Assembly: GCA_030625685.1 (NCBI GenBank) | Contig: DAOUQJ010000001.1 | Span: forward strand, 1 to 64,000 | From: Oscillospiraceae bacterium | GTDB taxonomy: Bacteria; Bacillota; Clostridia; Oscillospirales; Oscillospiraceae | DNA length: 64,000 nt | Reading direction: 5' to 3' | Translations under genes and position numbers: made by a program | Notes under the pieces: generated by a model | What the model was told of the DNA's origin: nothing | What the model saw: only the letters and a program-made list of their open reading frames with translations | Database searches by the model: none | Shown: one piece after another, positions 8,009 to 17,141 of the stretch | Layout of the letters: every line of letters begins with the position of its first letter | Numbering within the stretch: position 1 is the stretch's first letter

Positions 8009-8958
8009 TTAGTAGCCTCCCCATGCAATTGAGTTAAGTTCGGCATCGCCCGTGATAACAGCTTTCACATGTATATTTGTGCCTGTGAAAGAAACAGCTT
8101 GCATTTCGTTCAAAGATGTTATTTGCGTCCAATTCGTACCATCATTCGAAACATAATAGGTTATTGTGCCAGTGTTCAAGACTTCAAAAGCACTGATTGC
8201 CATTTTTGTGAATACTTCAGTCGCATTCGTTTCATTCCATATTACATTTGCACTATTAGTTGTTTTTAAAACAAAATACATATCACTAGAATATACTCTC
8301 CAATTTCCAACACCCTCGTTTTCATAAGCCTTACCACCATTGTATAAGTTGGATGCAATACCAATATAGTAGTATGCACTGCTTGTGGTTGTTCCTGTTC
8401 TTTCAACTTCGAAAAAATATTGAGTGCCGTTTATTATATTTACACCAGTAAAATTAAACGGGTAGGTGTGCAACTTGTTGTCAATTCAGAACCTAAAACA
8501 ACATTGTCAGAAGTACCTATTAAAGTCGTTTTGTCACTTTCATAAACGTTAATTCGCAAGCCATCAGCAGGAATACTTGACGTTCTTCTTAAATGAACAT
8601 CAATATAAGCTATGCCCCCAGACAGTTCCGCTGTAAATGTCTGCCCCCACTTAACTTGGTTCGTAGATGATGCACCAAAATATTCCGTTGATGAATATGA
8701 GGGTTGTGATATAGTGTTACTTTCGCTTACTAGTTTCCCCTCATTTAAAACATAACCACTACTTATGGCATTGTTTATCATCAAATCATCATCTAACACA
8801 TCAGCCCAAGCATTAATGTTTGTGCTTGATTTGGTTTGGTTTAGCATTATTTGCAAGCCTCTTATGAAATCTTTTCTTTGTACAGCATCAATTGCTGCCA
8901 ATGCAGAAGCAGCAACTGAGTCGTCACCTTTTTGTCCACTAAAAAATACAATTCCCAT
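8009..8958 (-). pseudogene. Frameshifted phage fibre or receptor-binding protein
   Basis: The start is an ATG overlapping the stop of the upstream fibre gene (TAATG), with GGAGG 10 nt before it. The frame begins MGIVFFSGQKGDD and runs to about base 8470, where it goes out of frame and soon stops. The rest continues in the next frame from about 8473 to 8009. One extra T at AGTTGC near 8474-8476 would join both halves into a protein of about 316 residues with beta-rich, carbohydrate-binding-like repeats (YYVSNDGTNW) and a GGY end. The downstream frame is intact and phage-like, so the break is recent, a sequencing error, or a switch. No canonical slippery heptamer is visible. Confidence 0.7.
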
Positions 8959-10670
8959 TAGCGATACACCTCCATAGTTAACCCTAGTACGAAGTCTGGT
9001 TTTTCTTTGAAACATTTTAGCTCTAGTACCGTAGCTGCTGCAGCATTCCAAATTAGGCCTGAACTCCTGTAGACTATATCGTGGCTGCTTGCTAAAGGAG
9101 TGTCGCCGAAGATGTTATCCCAAGAGAAGTGTCGGTCAAACTCCCATTCATCATCAACTAAGTCCCAATAAGACTGAGCGAACTTTACATCACCATCAGC
9201 CTTCAGTACGTTAGGCAAGTCTGAAGAAGTGTTCTTGACAACTGTATCGTAGTTTGTCAGTCTTACGTTTCCGTTCTTCTCACCGATATACCAATAAGGG
9301 TGTAGCATGTCTTCAGGCAGGGGTGGGTATTCAGGCGGTAGACCGTCTATATATGTCATACCTTTATCTATTTTGTTATACTGTGCTACACCCCGTATAA
9401 AGGTTGCATCAGGAATAGCAGGTTCGTAGTCTAGTGTGATATGTGGATTGTCCTTTGGTTTGAGGTCATTAAATTGCTTCTTAAAAGTGTAAGGAGCTTC
9501 TGTTCCTTCCCAATCCGCAGGCTGGATATAGAAGTGGTATTCTAGTTTCTGTAGAGCCACTACATCAGACATGTCTGGCTTTGCTTCGTAATTTGCTATT
9601 TGAGCATCTGTAACAAAGCGACGTGTAGGGTCTGTTGTGATTTGCTCTGCAGTGTAATCGCCTGCTTGTGGTACGATAGTACCTGTTCTTCCGTTAAACG
9701 AAGTAACTGCACTCGCATGTTCTTGAGCCTGTTGAGCGTAATACTTAGCGTTGTCTGTGTCTTCGCCTGTCCTAGTTCCTGTTCCACCCATTGCGTAGCT
9801 CTTTGCTTGTGTTTTAGAGTTCTCGGCACTATCAGCAAACGTCTCAGCGGTCCGCTCTAAATCTTGTACGTTTGTTAATGCATAGGTAGCCGTCGAAGCT
9901 GACGTGGCAGCATTGGCTGCAGCAGTTGAGGCAGTTGTTGCATGGGCAGATGCTGTTGCTGCAGAATTGGTTGCTGAGGTAGCCGAAGTGCTGGCCGCAT
10001 CTCTGTAGCCCTCTAGTTGTGTTACTGCCGCTACAGATAGGTGTTCTACAGTAATCGAGTTGTTACGAACACTAGCTTCTATTTCACGTTGGTTTGCTTC
10101 TCCAGTTTCGAGAATAGAGATAGTAGGTGTAGTAACGTACGTGTAGTTATCCACGAGTGTAGAAATATCTGCAGTAGAAGTCGAACCGTCACTGTTGGTT
10201 AGTATGATTTTAGTAACTTCACCCACCGTTTCAAACTCCATCGATACAGGTACTTTTTCAAGTAGTGTATCGATGGTCTGAGAGGTGCCATCTTTCTTTA
10301 TGATGGTGAATTTACCGTCTTGCGAATTAAATGCGATGCTATTTATAAGGTCATTCGTATTAGTTGAAACTACTGCGTCTATTTGGGTGGTTGTGTACAT
10401 GTTCCCAATGCTTTCGTCGTGTGCTGACAGAATCGCTTGCACATTCTTATCCGCAACTCTTGGAACATTTGCCCCTATATTCTCAGCAGCCGCTTCACTC
10501 TCCAATAGCAACAAGGCCTGTTCAAGCCTTTTTCCAACAAAGGTACCATCTTCATCTAGTTTCGCTTTGAGCATCTCAGCTTGGTTTGTCCATTTTGTTC
10601 CACTCAGTGACGTCATGCCTTTGTCTGCGTACTCTTGATCTGTGATAATTAAATCTATAAATTCTCCCAT
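8958..10670 (-). CDS. Phage tail fibre protein
   Basis: The 570-residue protein has an N-terminal region (about 1-110) that probably anchors to the virion and a Ser/Thr/Ala-rich segment at about 225-290 (ASTSATSATNSAATAS type) typical of trimeric fibre shafts. It also has an SFNGRTG...QAGDYTA motif near residues 325-340 that recurs in many phage tail fibres. The C-terminal part should bind the host surface. It starts 4 bp after the stabilization protein gene with an AGAGGTG site, and its stop overlaps the next start (TAATG), so the two are translationally coupled. Receptor and chaperone needs cannot be seen. Confidence 0.8.
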   Translation of the reverse strand: MGEFIDLIITDQEYADKGMTSLSGTKWTNQAEMLKAKLDEDGTFVGKRLEQALLLLESEAAAENIGANVPRVADKNVQAILSAHDESIGNMYTTTQIDAVVSTNTNDLINSIAFNSQDGKFTIIKKDGTSQTIDTLLEKVPVSMEFETVGEVTKIILTNSDGSTSTADISTLVDNYTYVTTPTISILETGEANQREIEASVRNNSITVEHLSVAAVTQLEGYRDAASTSATSATNSAATASAHATTASTAAANAATSASTATYALTNVQDLERTAETFADSAENSKTQAKSYAMGGTGTRTGEDTDNAKYYAQQAQEHASAVTSFNGRTGTIVPQAGDYTAEQITTDPTRRFVTDAQIANYEAKPDMSDVVALQKLEYHFYIQPADWEGTEAPYTFKKQFNDLKPKDNPHITLDYEPAIPDATFIRGVAQYNKIDKGMTYIDGLPPEYPPLPEDMLHPYWYIGEKNGNVRLTNYDTVVKNTSSDLPNVLKADGDVKFAQSYWDLVDDEWEFDRHFSWDNIFGDTPLASSHDIVYRSSGLIWNAAAATVLELKCFKEKPDFVLGLTMEVYR

Positions 10671-10673
10671 AAG

Positions 10674-12533
10674 TCACCTCTTCACATAATTCACAGGGCG
10701 CCATTGTTTCACAATGTTATAGATGCCAAAACCCTCATTAATTGCATTCCCTCGCACAATAATTTGCAAGCTTTCGTAGTTTTTCACTTTATTCGCAAAT
10801 GGCGTGAACTTAGCAAACGGTGAGGTTTCCAACGAAAACCTATCTAAATCCATATCATTCAAGTCAAAAATGTCCCTATTAAAGTTCTTAATAAATTCTT
10901 CTGTAGAGTTTTTTTCAGTTACTACATAAATATCATAAGAAGAACGCGTGAATGGCTTTGTTGTAATCCCTGACCCTTTTTTAGTCATAGTTTTCAGCAT
11001 AAATGGTATATTGTCATTGTCCATCTTTGTAGCCCACGCAACATTTATCGCCTGTCCGTTGTCATTATATTGAGCTCCTCCATAAAGGTCAGTGTTAAAT
11101 TTGCAGATGTTGCCCTGCGAATCTCCAAAGTAGAGCATGCCATCATATTCCATGAAACAGCGTGCATCAATGTTGTCCCACACAAAGCAGTTATACACAT
11201 AGCTCATGCTGTGTGCTTCTTTGCTTCTGGCATTAAAGGCATACACTTTTTGATTCACACAAAGCAGATAATAGCCATTCCATTCTGTTGCCACAGCGTC
11301 TTGTAAATTGGCTTCTTTTGTAAGCTTCTCATCCACAAAATACGAGCGATTTTCCAAGGTGCGCTCCGCTGTAATCTTATTTGACGTAATGGCAAAGAGG
11401 CCCATGTGTGATAAAAACAGCGGTTCATCCACTAAGGTGACAAAGGTACGCTTTGCTATTGCCCCTTTCCCAGCTATGCCAGGCTCTAATCTAAAATAAG
11501 TGTCACCATTGTTGAGCGTTGCTGGATAGCGCAAAAAGACTGTGGTGTCTTGCTGGTTATCCTCTTTGATGAGAAGCTGATATTGCCCCAACTTGCAGTA
11601 GCCCATGATGGCAGTGTTCGCACTGCCTGTCACGCCATAGTTGAGGTCAGGAAAATAGCTTGGGTCATTTGTTTGGCTCCACCAATCATAGTTCCGATAG
11701 TCACCATTGCCTGTGACAAAGATGCGCCCTGTTCCTGTCTCTCCATATTCCGTGCAAATCTGGCAGGCTTTGATGCGATTGGCATAGCCTTCGATGGTTT
11801 TGGCATACGTTATTTTAATGTTGTCTGTGCCAACAACCAAAGGTTCATCTGGTGCAACAGAAAAAGTGATGCGCCCCAACGCGCGGTCCACTGTAAAATT
11901 CGTGCGCTCTACCTCTCCTGAGCTCTTGATTTCCATCACTTTTACATCATCACTGTCGATGTTTTTTGCCGACAGATAGAAATTTCTATCATTGCCATTT
12001 CCCGCAAAGCACTCTGTTCGCTTGGGTTGTAGGAGATTGATTGGTTCATACAAAGTTCCCCCACCACTGGGCGATTTGGCAATGAGAATGGTTGGCACTG
12101 TGGCAATTTCCTCCACAGATTTCACCGCCACACCATCATAGACGAGATACTGCGCGCCTGTCATAATCCAAGCTTTGGTTTCATTTTCGTGCGTGGCAAA
12201 GAAGATACTGCTTTTTTCATCGCTAAGCCCTGAATGCAATAGGATAATTTCTTTATCTGTCCACTTATAAAGCTTTGCGCCACAGTGTGCTAAAAAAACC
12301 TGCTCGCCTGCAATGTAGCCTTTTGCCAAGGCATTGACACGCGCACCCTGCGGGTGAATGGTGCGAAAGCCTGGCCGAATTTCAGGCAATCCTTCGTTGT
12401 TCGAAATCAAATTCATTGCATAGGGAGAATGCCCCACATCACACAAATATGGGTCAGTCAAATGCACACCACGAAACTGCTGATACACCGTGCGATAAAC
12501 ACTTTGCTGTTGCGGTGCATTTACCATTGCCAT
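10674..12533 (-). CDS. Phage stabilization protein, P22 gp10-like
   Basis: About 619 residues. The sequence is beta-rich with repeated hydrophobic-Gly strands, consistent with a propeller-like tail hub, and matches the pattern of podovirus packed-DNA stabilization proteins: an N-terminal FRGVHL...DPYLCDVG...SPYAMNLI, then DVRN-like motifs and a long middle (CGAKLYKW, FLSHMGLFAIT). Such proteins form the tail hub that closes the portal after DNA packaging. ATG at 12533 fits a GGGGTGG site better than the upstream GTG. It lies between the connector gene (2 bp away) and the fibre gene (3 bp), as in P22-like gene order. The assignment is by pattern and position. Confidence 0.65.
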   Translation of the reverse strand: MAMVNAPQQQSVYRTVYQQFRGVHLTDPYLCDVGHSPYAMNLISNNEGLPEIRPGFRTIHPQGARVNALAKGYIAGEQVFLAHCGAKLYKWTDKEIILLHSGLSDEKSSIFFATHENETKAWIMTGAQYLVYDGVAVKSVEEIATVPTILIAKSPSGGGTLYEPINLLQPKRTECFAGNGNDRNFYLSAKNIDSDDVKVMEIKSSGEVERTNFTVDRALGRITFSVAPDEPLVVGTDNIKITYAKTIEGYANRIKACQICTEYGETGTGRIFVTGNGDYRNYDWWSQTNDPSYFPDLNYGVTGSANTAIMGYCKLGQYQLLIKEDNQQDTTVFLRYPATLNNGDTYFRLEPGIAGKGAIAKRTFVTLVDEPLFLSHMGLFAITSNKITAERTLENRSYFVDEKLTKEANLQDAVATEWNGYYLLCVNQKVYAFNARSKEAHSMSYVYNCFVWDNIDARCFMEYDGMLYFGDSQGNICKFNTDLYGGAQYNDNGQAINVAWATKMDNDNIPFMLKTMTKKGSGITTKPFTRSSYDIYVVTEKNSTEEFIKNFNRDIFDLNDMDLDRFSLETSPFAKFTPFANKVKNYESLQIIVRGNAINEGFGIYNIVKQWRPVNYVKR

Positions 12534-12535
12534 TT

Positions 12536-13447
12536 TTACCACCCCATTTCATTGCAAAAGGCTTCTCGCACTGGGTTATCTTTTTTCTGCATCAAAAGCC
12601 TTGTTGCATACTGCTCATAGTCATTTCTACAGTGCGCGGCAAAGGCGGGCTCTTCTTCTGCCCAGACATACCAAGCGGCAAGCAGTGGCAGCAAATGCAC
12701 CTTATCTGCATCGAGTTCAATTTCAAAATTGTCAGGCGTTTCCATGGAAAATATCTGAAAGTCTTTTTTATAAAAAATTGTATACTGCGCAGGAGTTCTT
12801 CCCTCTAACACCAAGACATGACGCTTCTCAATCTTAAAATCATGTAGCTTTATATAGCGCTCTCCCGTGGAGACATCCCCCTCTTGCACTTTATCCAAAA
12901 AGTCAATAAACTGCGGTTTGCCATCTGCCATCGTCAGCGCTTTCATGTCATAGCGCATCCACTTCCCATACGCAGGAATGTCCTCTTTTTCCTCTGAAAA
13001 CACTTCTCCATACAGCGCAATATTGCGAATGTCATAGGAATATGCCCCCTCCAATGTGAGCGTCACTTTGCCCACTGCAAAATCTTTGTAAGGCATGAAT
13101 TGTTTTGACTCTGTGAGGGATATTTGCCGTGTCCCCGTGTCATCGTCTATCGTGAGCGTTCCACTGCCGGCATATTCAAAATAGAATGCCTTGACATTAC
13201 TGGCGCCAAAGACCAAAGGCGTTTTTCCATTGTAATGTCTTGTGTCCATATAGACACTGTCTTCTCCCAACAGGTTGCAAAGTGGATACTGCACTATGTG
13301 ATACTCTCCCACAAGTGGAAAGAGATTGGTAATTTCACGCATCGCACGGTTGATGGCATCTGTCATCACCGTGGGTTCATTCGTGTAATTGAGTGTCGTT
13401 TCAAAGCCGAGATTTAAAATCTGTGTCTTGAGTTCTTTGTAGGTCAT
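12536..13447 (-). CDS. Phage head-tail connector or adaptor protein
   Basis: About 303 residues from the ATG at 13447, which has GAAGAAGGTGATACG upstream. A longer reading frame begins further up, but it would cross the terminator at 13467-13496, so the shorter start is preferred. The N-terminus (MTYKELKTQIL...AINRAMREI) is helical and like podovirus tail-accessory or connector proteins that bind the portal; the middle is beta-rich. It sits between capsid and stabilization genes, the normal place for such a protein. There is no catalytic motif. The exact family (gp4-like or tail tubular A-like) could not be decided. Confidence 0.55.
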   Translation of the reverse strand: MTYKELKTQILNLGFETTLNYTNEPTVMTDAINRAMREITNLFPLVGEYHIVQYPLCNLLGEDSVYMDTRHYNGKTPLVFGASNVKAFYFEYAGSGTLTIDDDTGTRQISLTESKQFMPYKDFAVGKVTLTLEGAYSYDIRNIALYGEVFSEEKEDIPAYGKWMRYDMKALTMADGKPQFIDFLDKVQEGDVSTGERYIKLHDFKIEKRHVLVLEGRTPAQYTIFYKKDFQIFSMETPDNFEIELDADKVHLLPLLAAWYVWAEEEPAFAAHCRNDYEQYATRLLMQKKDNPVREAFCNEMGW

Positions 13448-13466
13448 CGTATCACCTTCTTCCATT

Positions 13467-13496
13467 AAAAAAAGGGGGCAGGTTTCACCCTGCCCC
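13467..13496 (-). terminator. Strong terminator inside the phage late operon
   Basis: Minus-strand stem GGGGCAGG / CCTGCCCC with a 6-nt loop, followed by seven T residues. It lies 20 bp before the connector ATG and would reduce transcription of tail genes relative to capsid genes unless antitermination acts. Confidence 0.85.
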
Positions 13497-13570
13497 TTTC
13501 TTGTGTAGGCATGAAGCCTCAAATATTGTTTCGTTTTCTTGGAGGGACAACACGCTCTTGCTTTACTGCC

Positions 13571-13939
13571 CTACTGCAGATTGCGCAAAGCTTCAATCAT
13601 CTGCGTTTTCGTCTCTTCTCCTTGCAAAATGCCCCAAAACTGCGAAAGCATGATGAGCTCTTCTTTTGTGAATTTCTCTAGCGGCAAGCACTCAACTAGC
13701 GCCAATTGATCAGCTTTCATCAGTTCTTTATAGTGCTTTTCTAGCTTACGTTCCTTTTCGGCAAACTGCGCAGCCATATCTGCCATCTGCGCGTTTACCA
13801 TCGCGGTATCATGGCTGACGTTCACTTTTGGCTCATAGGATAGGTCTCTTGTCGTCACCAGGTTTCCCTGCCCATCAAAACCGATCACTTTGTGCTCTTT
13901 GCCGTCAATATTTACAATGTCACCGATGGCATCATTCAT
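13571..13939 (-). CDS. Small phage head-region protein, unknown
   Basis: A 122-residue acidic protein read from ATG 13939, 6 nt after an AAGGTG site. The N-terminal 45 residues look like a small beta barrel (GDIVNIDGKEHKVIGF). Residues about 55-90 are a strongly helical, probably coiled-coil stretch (AEKERKLEKHYKELMKADQ). It follows the capsid gene by 13 bp. At this position phages often have head-completion or capsid-associated proteins, but nothing specific is recognised. It has no membrane segment or cysteine motif. Confidence 0.6.
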   Translation of the reverse strand: MNDAIGDIVNIDGKEHKVIGFDGQGNLVTTRDLSYEPKVNVSHDTAMVNAQMADMAAQFAEKERKLEKHYKELMKADQLALVECLPLEKFTKEELIMLSQFWGILQGEETKTQMIEALRNLQ

Positions 13940-13952
13940 TTGTTTCACCTTC

Positions 13953-14957
13953 TCAGATGGTCAGTGTTGTACCAGTTGTTGCACCACCCATGATGATGTG
14001 ACGCCAGTTGAAGAAACCAGCAGAGAAACGGGTGCGTCCACTGTATTCTAAGTTCCATGTTTTGAGATCCACATCATTCATCATGTGCAAATCAACACGG
14101 TTGTAGAACATGTTGCCACGCAGGGCTTTGTTTGCTTCACTAGACATGATAAGAAATGGCTTTTTGCCTGCAGCCGCTTCCCATCTGTGGTTTACGATGA
14201 GACGCCATTTGCCTTTTTGCGTATTGATGTCATTGTTGGCAGAACCGACCACCAAATTGGTGCCAATGATGCGGTTGGCTGTTTCTTCAAGGTCTGGTGT
14301 ATTGCCAGGAATGATAAGCGTATCATACGTAAAGCCATTGGAAATTCCAGATTCATTTTTAAAGTTTCTGCCGATATTGGATAGGTAGTTGAGCACATCA
14401 ATGTTGTCCCCTAGTTCATTCGTGAAGACGTTAGACTGCTCAGAAACACCCACTTTCGTACCAGGGTGATCGGTGGCAAATAGACCTTTGCCATCGCCCG
14501 TTGTTTTGTCGAGTGTCTTGGAACCATACATAAATGTTTCGCCCTCTGTCACAAGACATTGTGTGGCAAACTCTAGTTTGGAACGTTTGTATGCACGTGT
14601 AAAGTTTTTGGCAATTTCAGTTGCCTCATCTAAGCGACCATCTTCCACCATTTCTTTGGTGATGGCAAAGGTTTTGATAAAGGAGATGTGTGTGAGCAGT
14701 TTCGCATAGCCCTCTTGCAGTTCATCTGCTTTCCCTGCTTCACCTTCGCCCACAATTTCAAAGTTATCAAACTCTGTCATACCGCCAGTGCGTTCGCCAA
14801 AGCGTTTGGATTTTTTGATGTTGAAAATCGCCTCTAACACTTGGTCATCGTTGTTTTGGTCTGTGTCAATGTCTCTGACAATCTCAGTTGCCACACCCTC
14901 TAAGTCCTTAAAGAGGCTGTCATTCATACCACCACGTTTGGAAAAAATTACACCCAT
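13953..14957 (-). CDS. Major capsid protein, Mu gpT-like
   Basis: The 334-residue protein is rich in the features of the HK97-fold gpT-like head subunit family: an N-terminal arm, a central helix region (ITKEMVEDGRLDEATEIAKNF), the GKGLFATDHP motif near residue 165, PFLIMSSEANKALRG, and a C-terminal SAGFFNWRHIIMG before a short Gly/Thr tail. It forms the capsid shell. It is preceded by decoration and scaffold genes and followed by the connector genes, the usual head-gene order. The start follows AGGAGGATGTAAAAA. Confidence is high for capsid role and moderate for the gpT family. Confidence 0.85.
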   Translation of the reverse strand: MGVIFSKRGGMNDSLFKDLEGVATEIVRDIDTDQNNDDQVLEAIFNIKKSKRFGERTGGMTEFDNFEIVGEGEAGKADELQEGYAKLLTHISFIKTFAITKEMVEDGRLDEATEIAKNFTRAYKRSKLEFATQCLVTEGETFMYGSKTLDKTTGDGKGLFATDHPGTKVGVSEQSNVFTNELGDNIDVLNYLSNIGRNFKNESGISNGFTYDTLIIPGNTPDLEETANRIIGTNLVVGSANNDINTQKGKWRLIVNHRWEAAAGKKPFLIMSSEANKALRGNMFYNRVDLHMMNDVDLKTWNLEYSGRTRFSAGFFNWRHIIMGGATTGTTLTI

Positions 14958-14971
14958 TTTTTACATCCTCC

Positions 14972-15373
14972 TCAAATAAATCGCACAAGCACTTTGCTTC
15001 CTGCAGCGCCTGTGCCCAGCTTTTTATAAATTGTCGCCACACCATTTGTTTTGGTGGCTGTTACCCCTGCTCCAGTTGCATCCAATGTAACAACTTCCCC
15101 TTCATGGATAGCAGTGCCGTCAGCAGAAAATTCTGTTTCAAACACATGGCTTGCCATGATGGGATAAACTGAAATTTCTTTGGTGCTCACCGCAGGTGCT
15201 GTATAGTTTTCTGCCGAGATAAATTGTGGTTTGTCTGTTGCACCTGCTTTTGTAAGCTTTCCTGCACTTAGTTTGAGCGCAGTGCCGTGTGTATAGACTT
15301 CACTTTCTGTTGTCTTGTAGCTTTCAAAGGTTTGAAAGTTTTCGCCCATGAGCGAATGGTCAAATTTAAACAT
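14972..15373 (-). CDS. Phage capsid decoration or head-stabilising protein
   Basis: A 133-residue, beta-rich protein with a TAGAT- and Gly-rich C-terminal half (GTAIHEGEVVTLDATGAGV) and the low-complexity look of trimeric capsid decoration proteins. It lies between the scaffold gene (16 bp) and the capsid gene (14 bp), a common position for head decoration genes, and uses an AAAGGAG site. It has no cysteine and no signal. Function is inferred from size, composition and place. Confidence 0.65.
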   Translation of the reverse strand: MFKFDHSLMGENFQTFESYKTTESEVYTHGTALKLSAGKLTKAGATDKPQFISAENYTAPAVSTKEISVYPIMASHVFETEFSADGTAIHEGEVVTLDATGAGVTATKTNGVATIYKKLGTGAAGSKVLVRFI

Positions 15374-15389
15374 AGATTGTTTGCTCCTT

Positions 15390-16124
15390 TCATGCTTTCA
15401 ATGAATTGTTGTAACGCTCTTTGAGTTTTCTCATGCTGTCTTTGGGAAATGCTTCTTTCCACAAATCCAGTTGACCTTTAGGGATGTCAACCAAATCTCC
15501 GTTAGATGCACCGCCACCTGTCACAATGAGATGGTCTTTGCCTGCTAAACCTTGTGCTTTGCGCTCACGAGGACGAGAGGCAATTTCATACGCATCTAAA
15601 TTGCCAATACCCGCACTACGCAAACGCATGAATAGTTCTCCCAAGTCTTCAATGGTGCTAATATTGGGGTCAAGTGACTTGATTTCCGCTAGGTCTCGCT
15701 CTAACACTTGTCGTATTTTCAGCTCTTCAATTTCTTCAAGCAGCGTTTGCGCCAAGCGTTCGGAACGCACATCTTCAGGTTTCACATCCCTATTTTGCGC
15801 TTCTAATACATCGGCAATTTCCTCAGGAGATCCCACATATCCATACTGCGCCAACACTTCTCTGAGTCGTTCCATATCTTTTTTCTGTCTGCGTTCACTC
15901 TCTCTGGTGTTGAGGAGGTCTTTATGAACATGGTCATAGTTCATGCCCTTTTGTGCATGGGCTATGAGATCAGATAATCCGAGTTCGATTTCCTTACCAT
16001 AGAATTTCACCTTAAACTTTGGCTCTTCTTCTGGTAGTGCATCTTCTGTCGTATCCAAAAGTGCCTCGTTTTCGTTTTCTGCCTCGTTTTCGAGAATGCG
16101 AGAAATGGTTTCTTCTCTTTTCAT
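15390..16124 (-). CDS. Phage capsid scaffold protein
   Basis: A 244-residue, highly charged, almost fully helical protein: Glu-rich N-terminus (ENEAENENEALLD), a FYGKEIELGLSDLIAHAQKGMNYD segment seen in many Firmicute phage scaffolds, then long Arg/Glu coiled coil (about 75-145). The C-terminus is basic and ends in ...YNNSLKA, suitable for capsid contact. Scaffolds guide procapsid assembly and are then removed. The gene opens the head cluster, 16 bp before the decoration gene, with an AGAAAGGAAG site. No protease gene was seen nearby. Confidence 0.8.
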   Translation of the reverse strand: MKREETISRILENEAENENEALLDTTEDALPEEEPKFKVKFYGKEIELGLSDLIAHAQKGMNYDHVHKDLLNTRESERRQKKDMERLREVLAQYGYVGSPEEIADVLEAQNRDVKPEDVRSERLAQTLLEEIEELKIRQVLERDLAEIKSLDPNISTIEDLGELFMRLRSAGIGNLDAYEIASRPRERKAQGLAGKDHLIVTGGGASNGDLVDIPKGQLDLWKEAFPKDSMRKLKERYNNSLKA

Positions 16125-16508
16125 ATTGTTCTTCCTTTCTGGTCTGGTTTCGACCTTTCAAATTGATTGCTTTTTTCTGTGGGCAAAGCGAAACCCAAAA
16201 GAATATGACACAATGGCGCTTCCTCTCGTTTCGAGCAAGATACCATCGTGCCATGCATTGACGATTTGTTTTCTCCTATGGAGCTACCTTTTGGTAAAGT
16301 TGCAGTTGTGAAGCCTTTGACTTAAATCCATCTCAAAATAGACTGTTATTGCTTTTGAAAAATAAGCTGCGCATACTGTTTAAAACTAGAATTTTATTGC
16401 ACACCCTAACACGCAACTAGTCTTTCGTATGAGACAACAGCATTTCCATGCCATCATCGTTCTTCTGTTTACGTCATTTTTCGACAGATATCACCACAAA
16501 AAAGAGCG

Positions 16509-16571
16509 GTTTTCCACCAAAAACATCAATAATCCACAAAGTTACACACATTTTCCACAGGTTTTCCCACA
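16509..16571 (+). promoter_or_regulatory. Cluster of DnaA-box-like direct repeats
   Basis: Five near-matches to TTATCCACA in the same orientation: TTTTCCACC (16509-16517), TAATCCACA (16530-16538), TTACACACA (16542-16550), TTTTCCACA (16551-16559) and TTTCCCACA (16563-16571). Three of them differ from consensus at one position. A further CTTTCCACA lies at 16632-16640. Close, ordered spacing suggests an origin or iteron region rather than chance. Confidence 0.45.
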
Positions 16572-16646
16572 ATTCTCTCTCAAATTGTCAGATTTTGCTC
16601 TCATAAACCCCATCAAACACGAAAATATGCTCTTTCCACAGAAATA

Positions 16647-17067
16647 GAACAAACTTTCCATTCCTATGCACATCCCTTTGGGTATAAACTTCCCAGCATT
16701 TTCCCAAGGGTTCTATTTTCAATCAGTCGCCATTATCATGACGCATATCTTATCGAGCTTTCGCGTATTTTTTCCCCACCGCCCATGGTTGAGAAAGCAA
16801 TGCAATTTGATTTTTTGAACCTGAGTTACCACTACATGTGTTGTTTCAAACCATGTATGCAAATGCAGAATAGAACAAGCGTTATTTTATGGCATCACCC
16901 TATCAAAGCACAGCTTTCTTTCGATGAATATGCCGATTTCTACACACTAGAACAAATGTTTTTATTCTATCAAATCAGCACTGAATGGCCACATTCCCCC
17001 TCTGTACTCCGGTTTCTACCACATAAAACTAAAAAATGCCCATTCTATTTAACTAGAACAAACGTTC
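16647..17067. promoter_or_regulatory. Four LexA/SOS-box-like sites
   Basis: GAACAAACTTTC (16647-16658), GAACAAGCGTTA (16873-16884), GAACAAATGTTT (16950-16961) and GAACAAACGTTC (17056-17067). The last is a perfect GAAC-N4-GTTC, the Firmicute LexA operator form. All four share TAGAACAA on the plus strand. They may tie phage gene expression to DNA damage or bind a phage repressor. Confidence 0.5.
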
Positions 17068-17141
17068 ACTGCGCACGAAATCTTCATATTTCACATCAAA
17101 AAGCACCTTTCCTCACAAGGAGAAGGAACATATCCTCTCCA

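Larger units (their letters stand above)
16125..17141. other. About 1 kb gene-free regulatory or origin-like region in the late operon
   Basis: No coding frame with a credible ribosome binding site is seen here. The stretch holds two clusters of short repeats: DnaA-box-like sites at 16509-16571 (plus a weaker one at 16632) and four LexA-box-like sites at 16647-17067. It also has a single Spo0A-box-like TTCGACA at 16480-16486. It separates the scaffold gene from the zinc-ribbon and portal genes and is unusually long for a late operon. Confidence 0.5.

Noticed and set aside
16125..16260. Promoter for the scaffold gene
   Set aside because: No -35/-10 pair with acceptable spacing was seen close to the start, so none is claimed.
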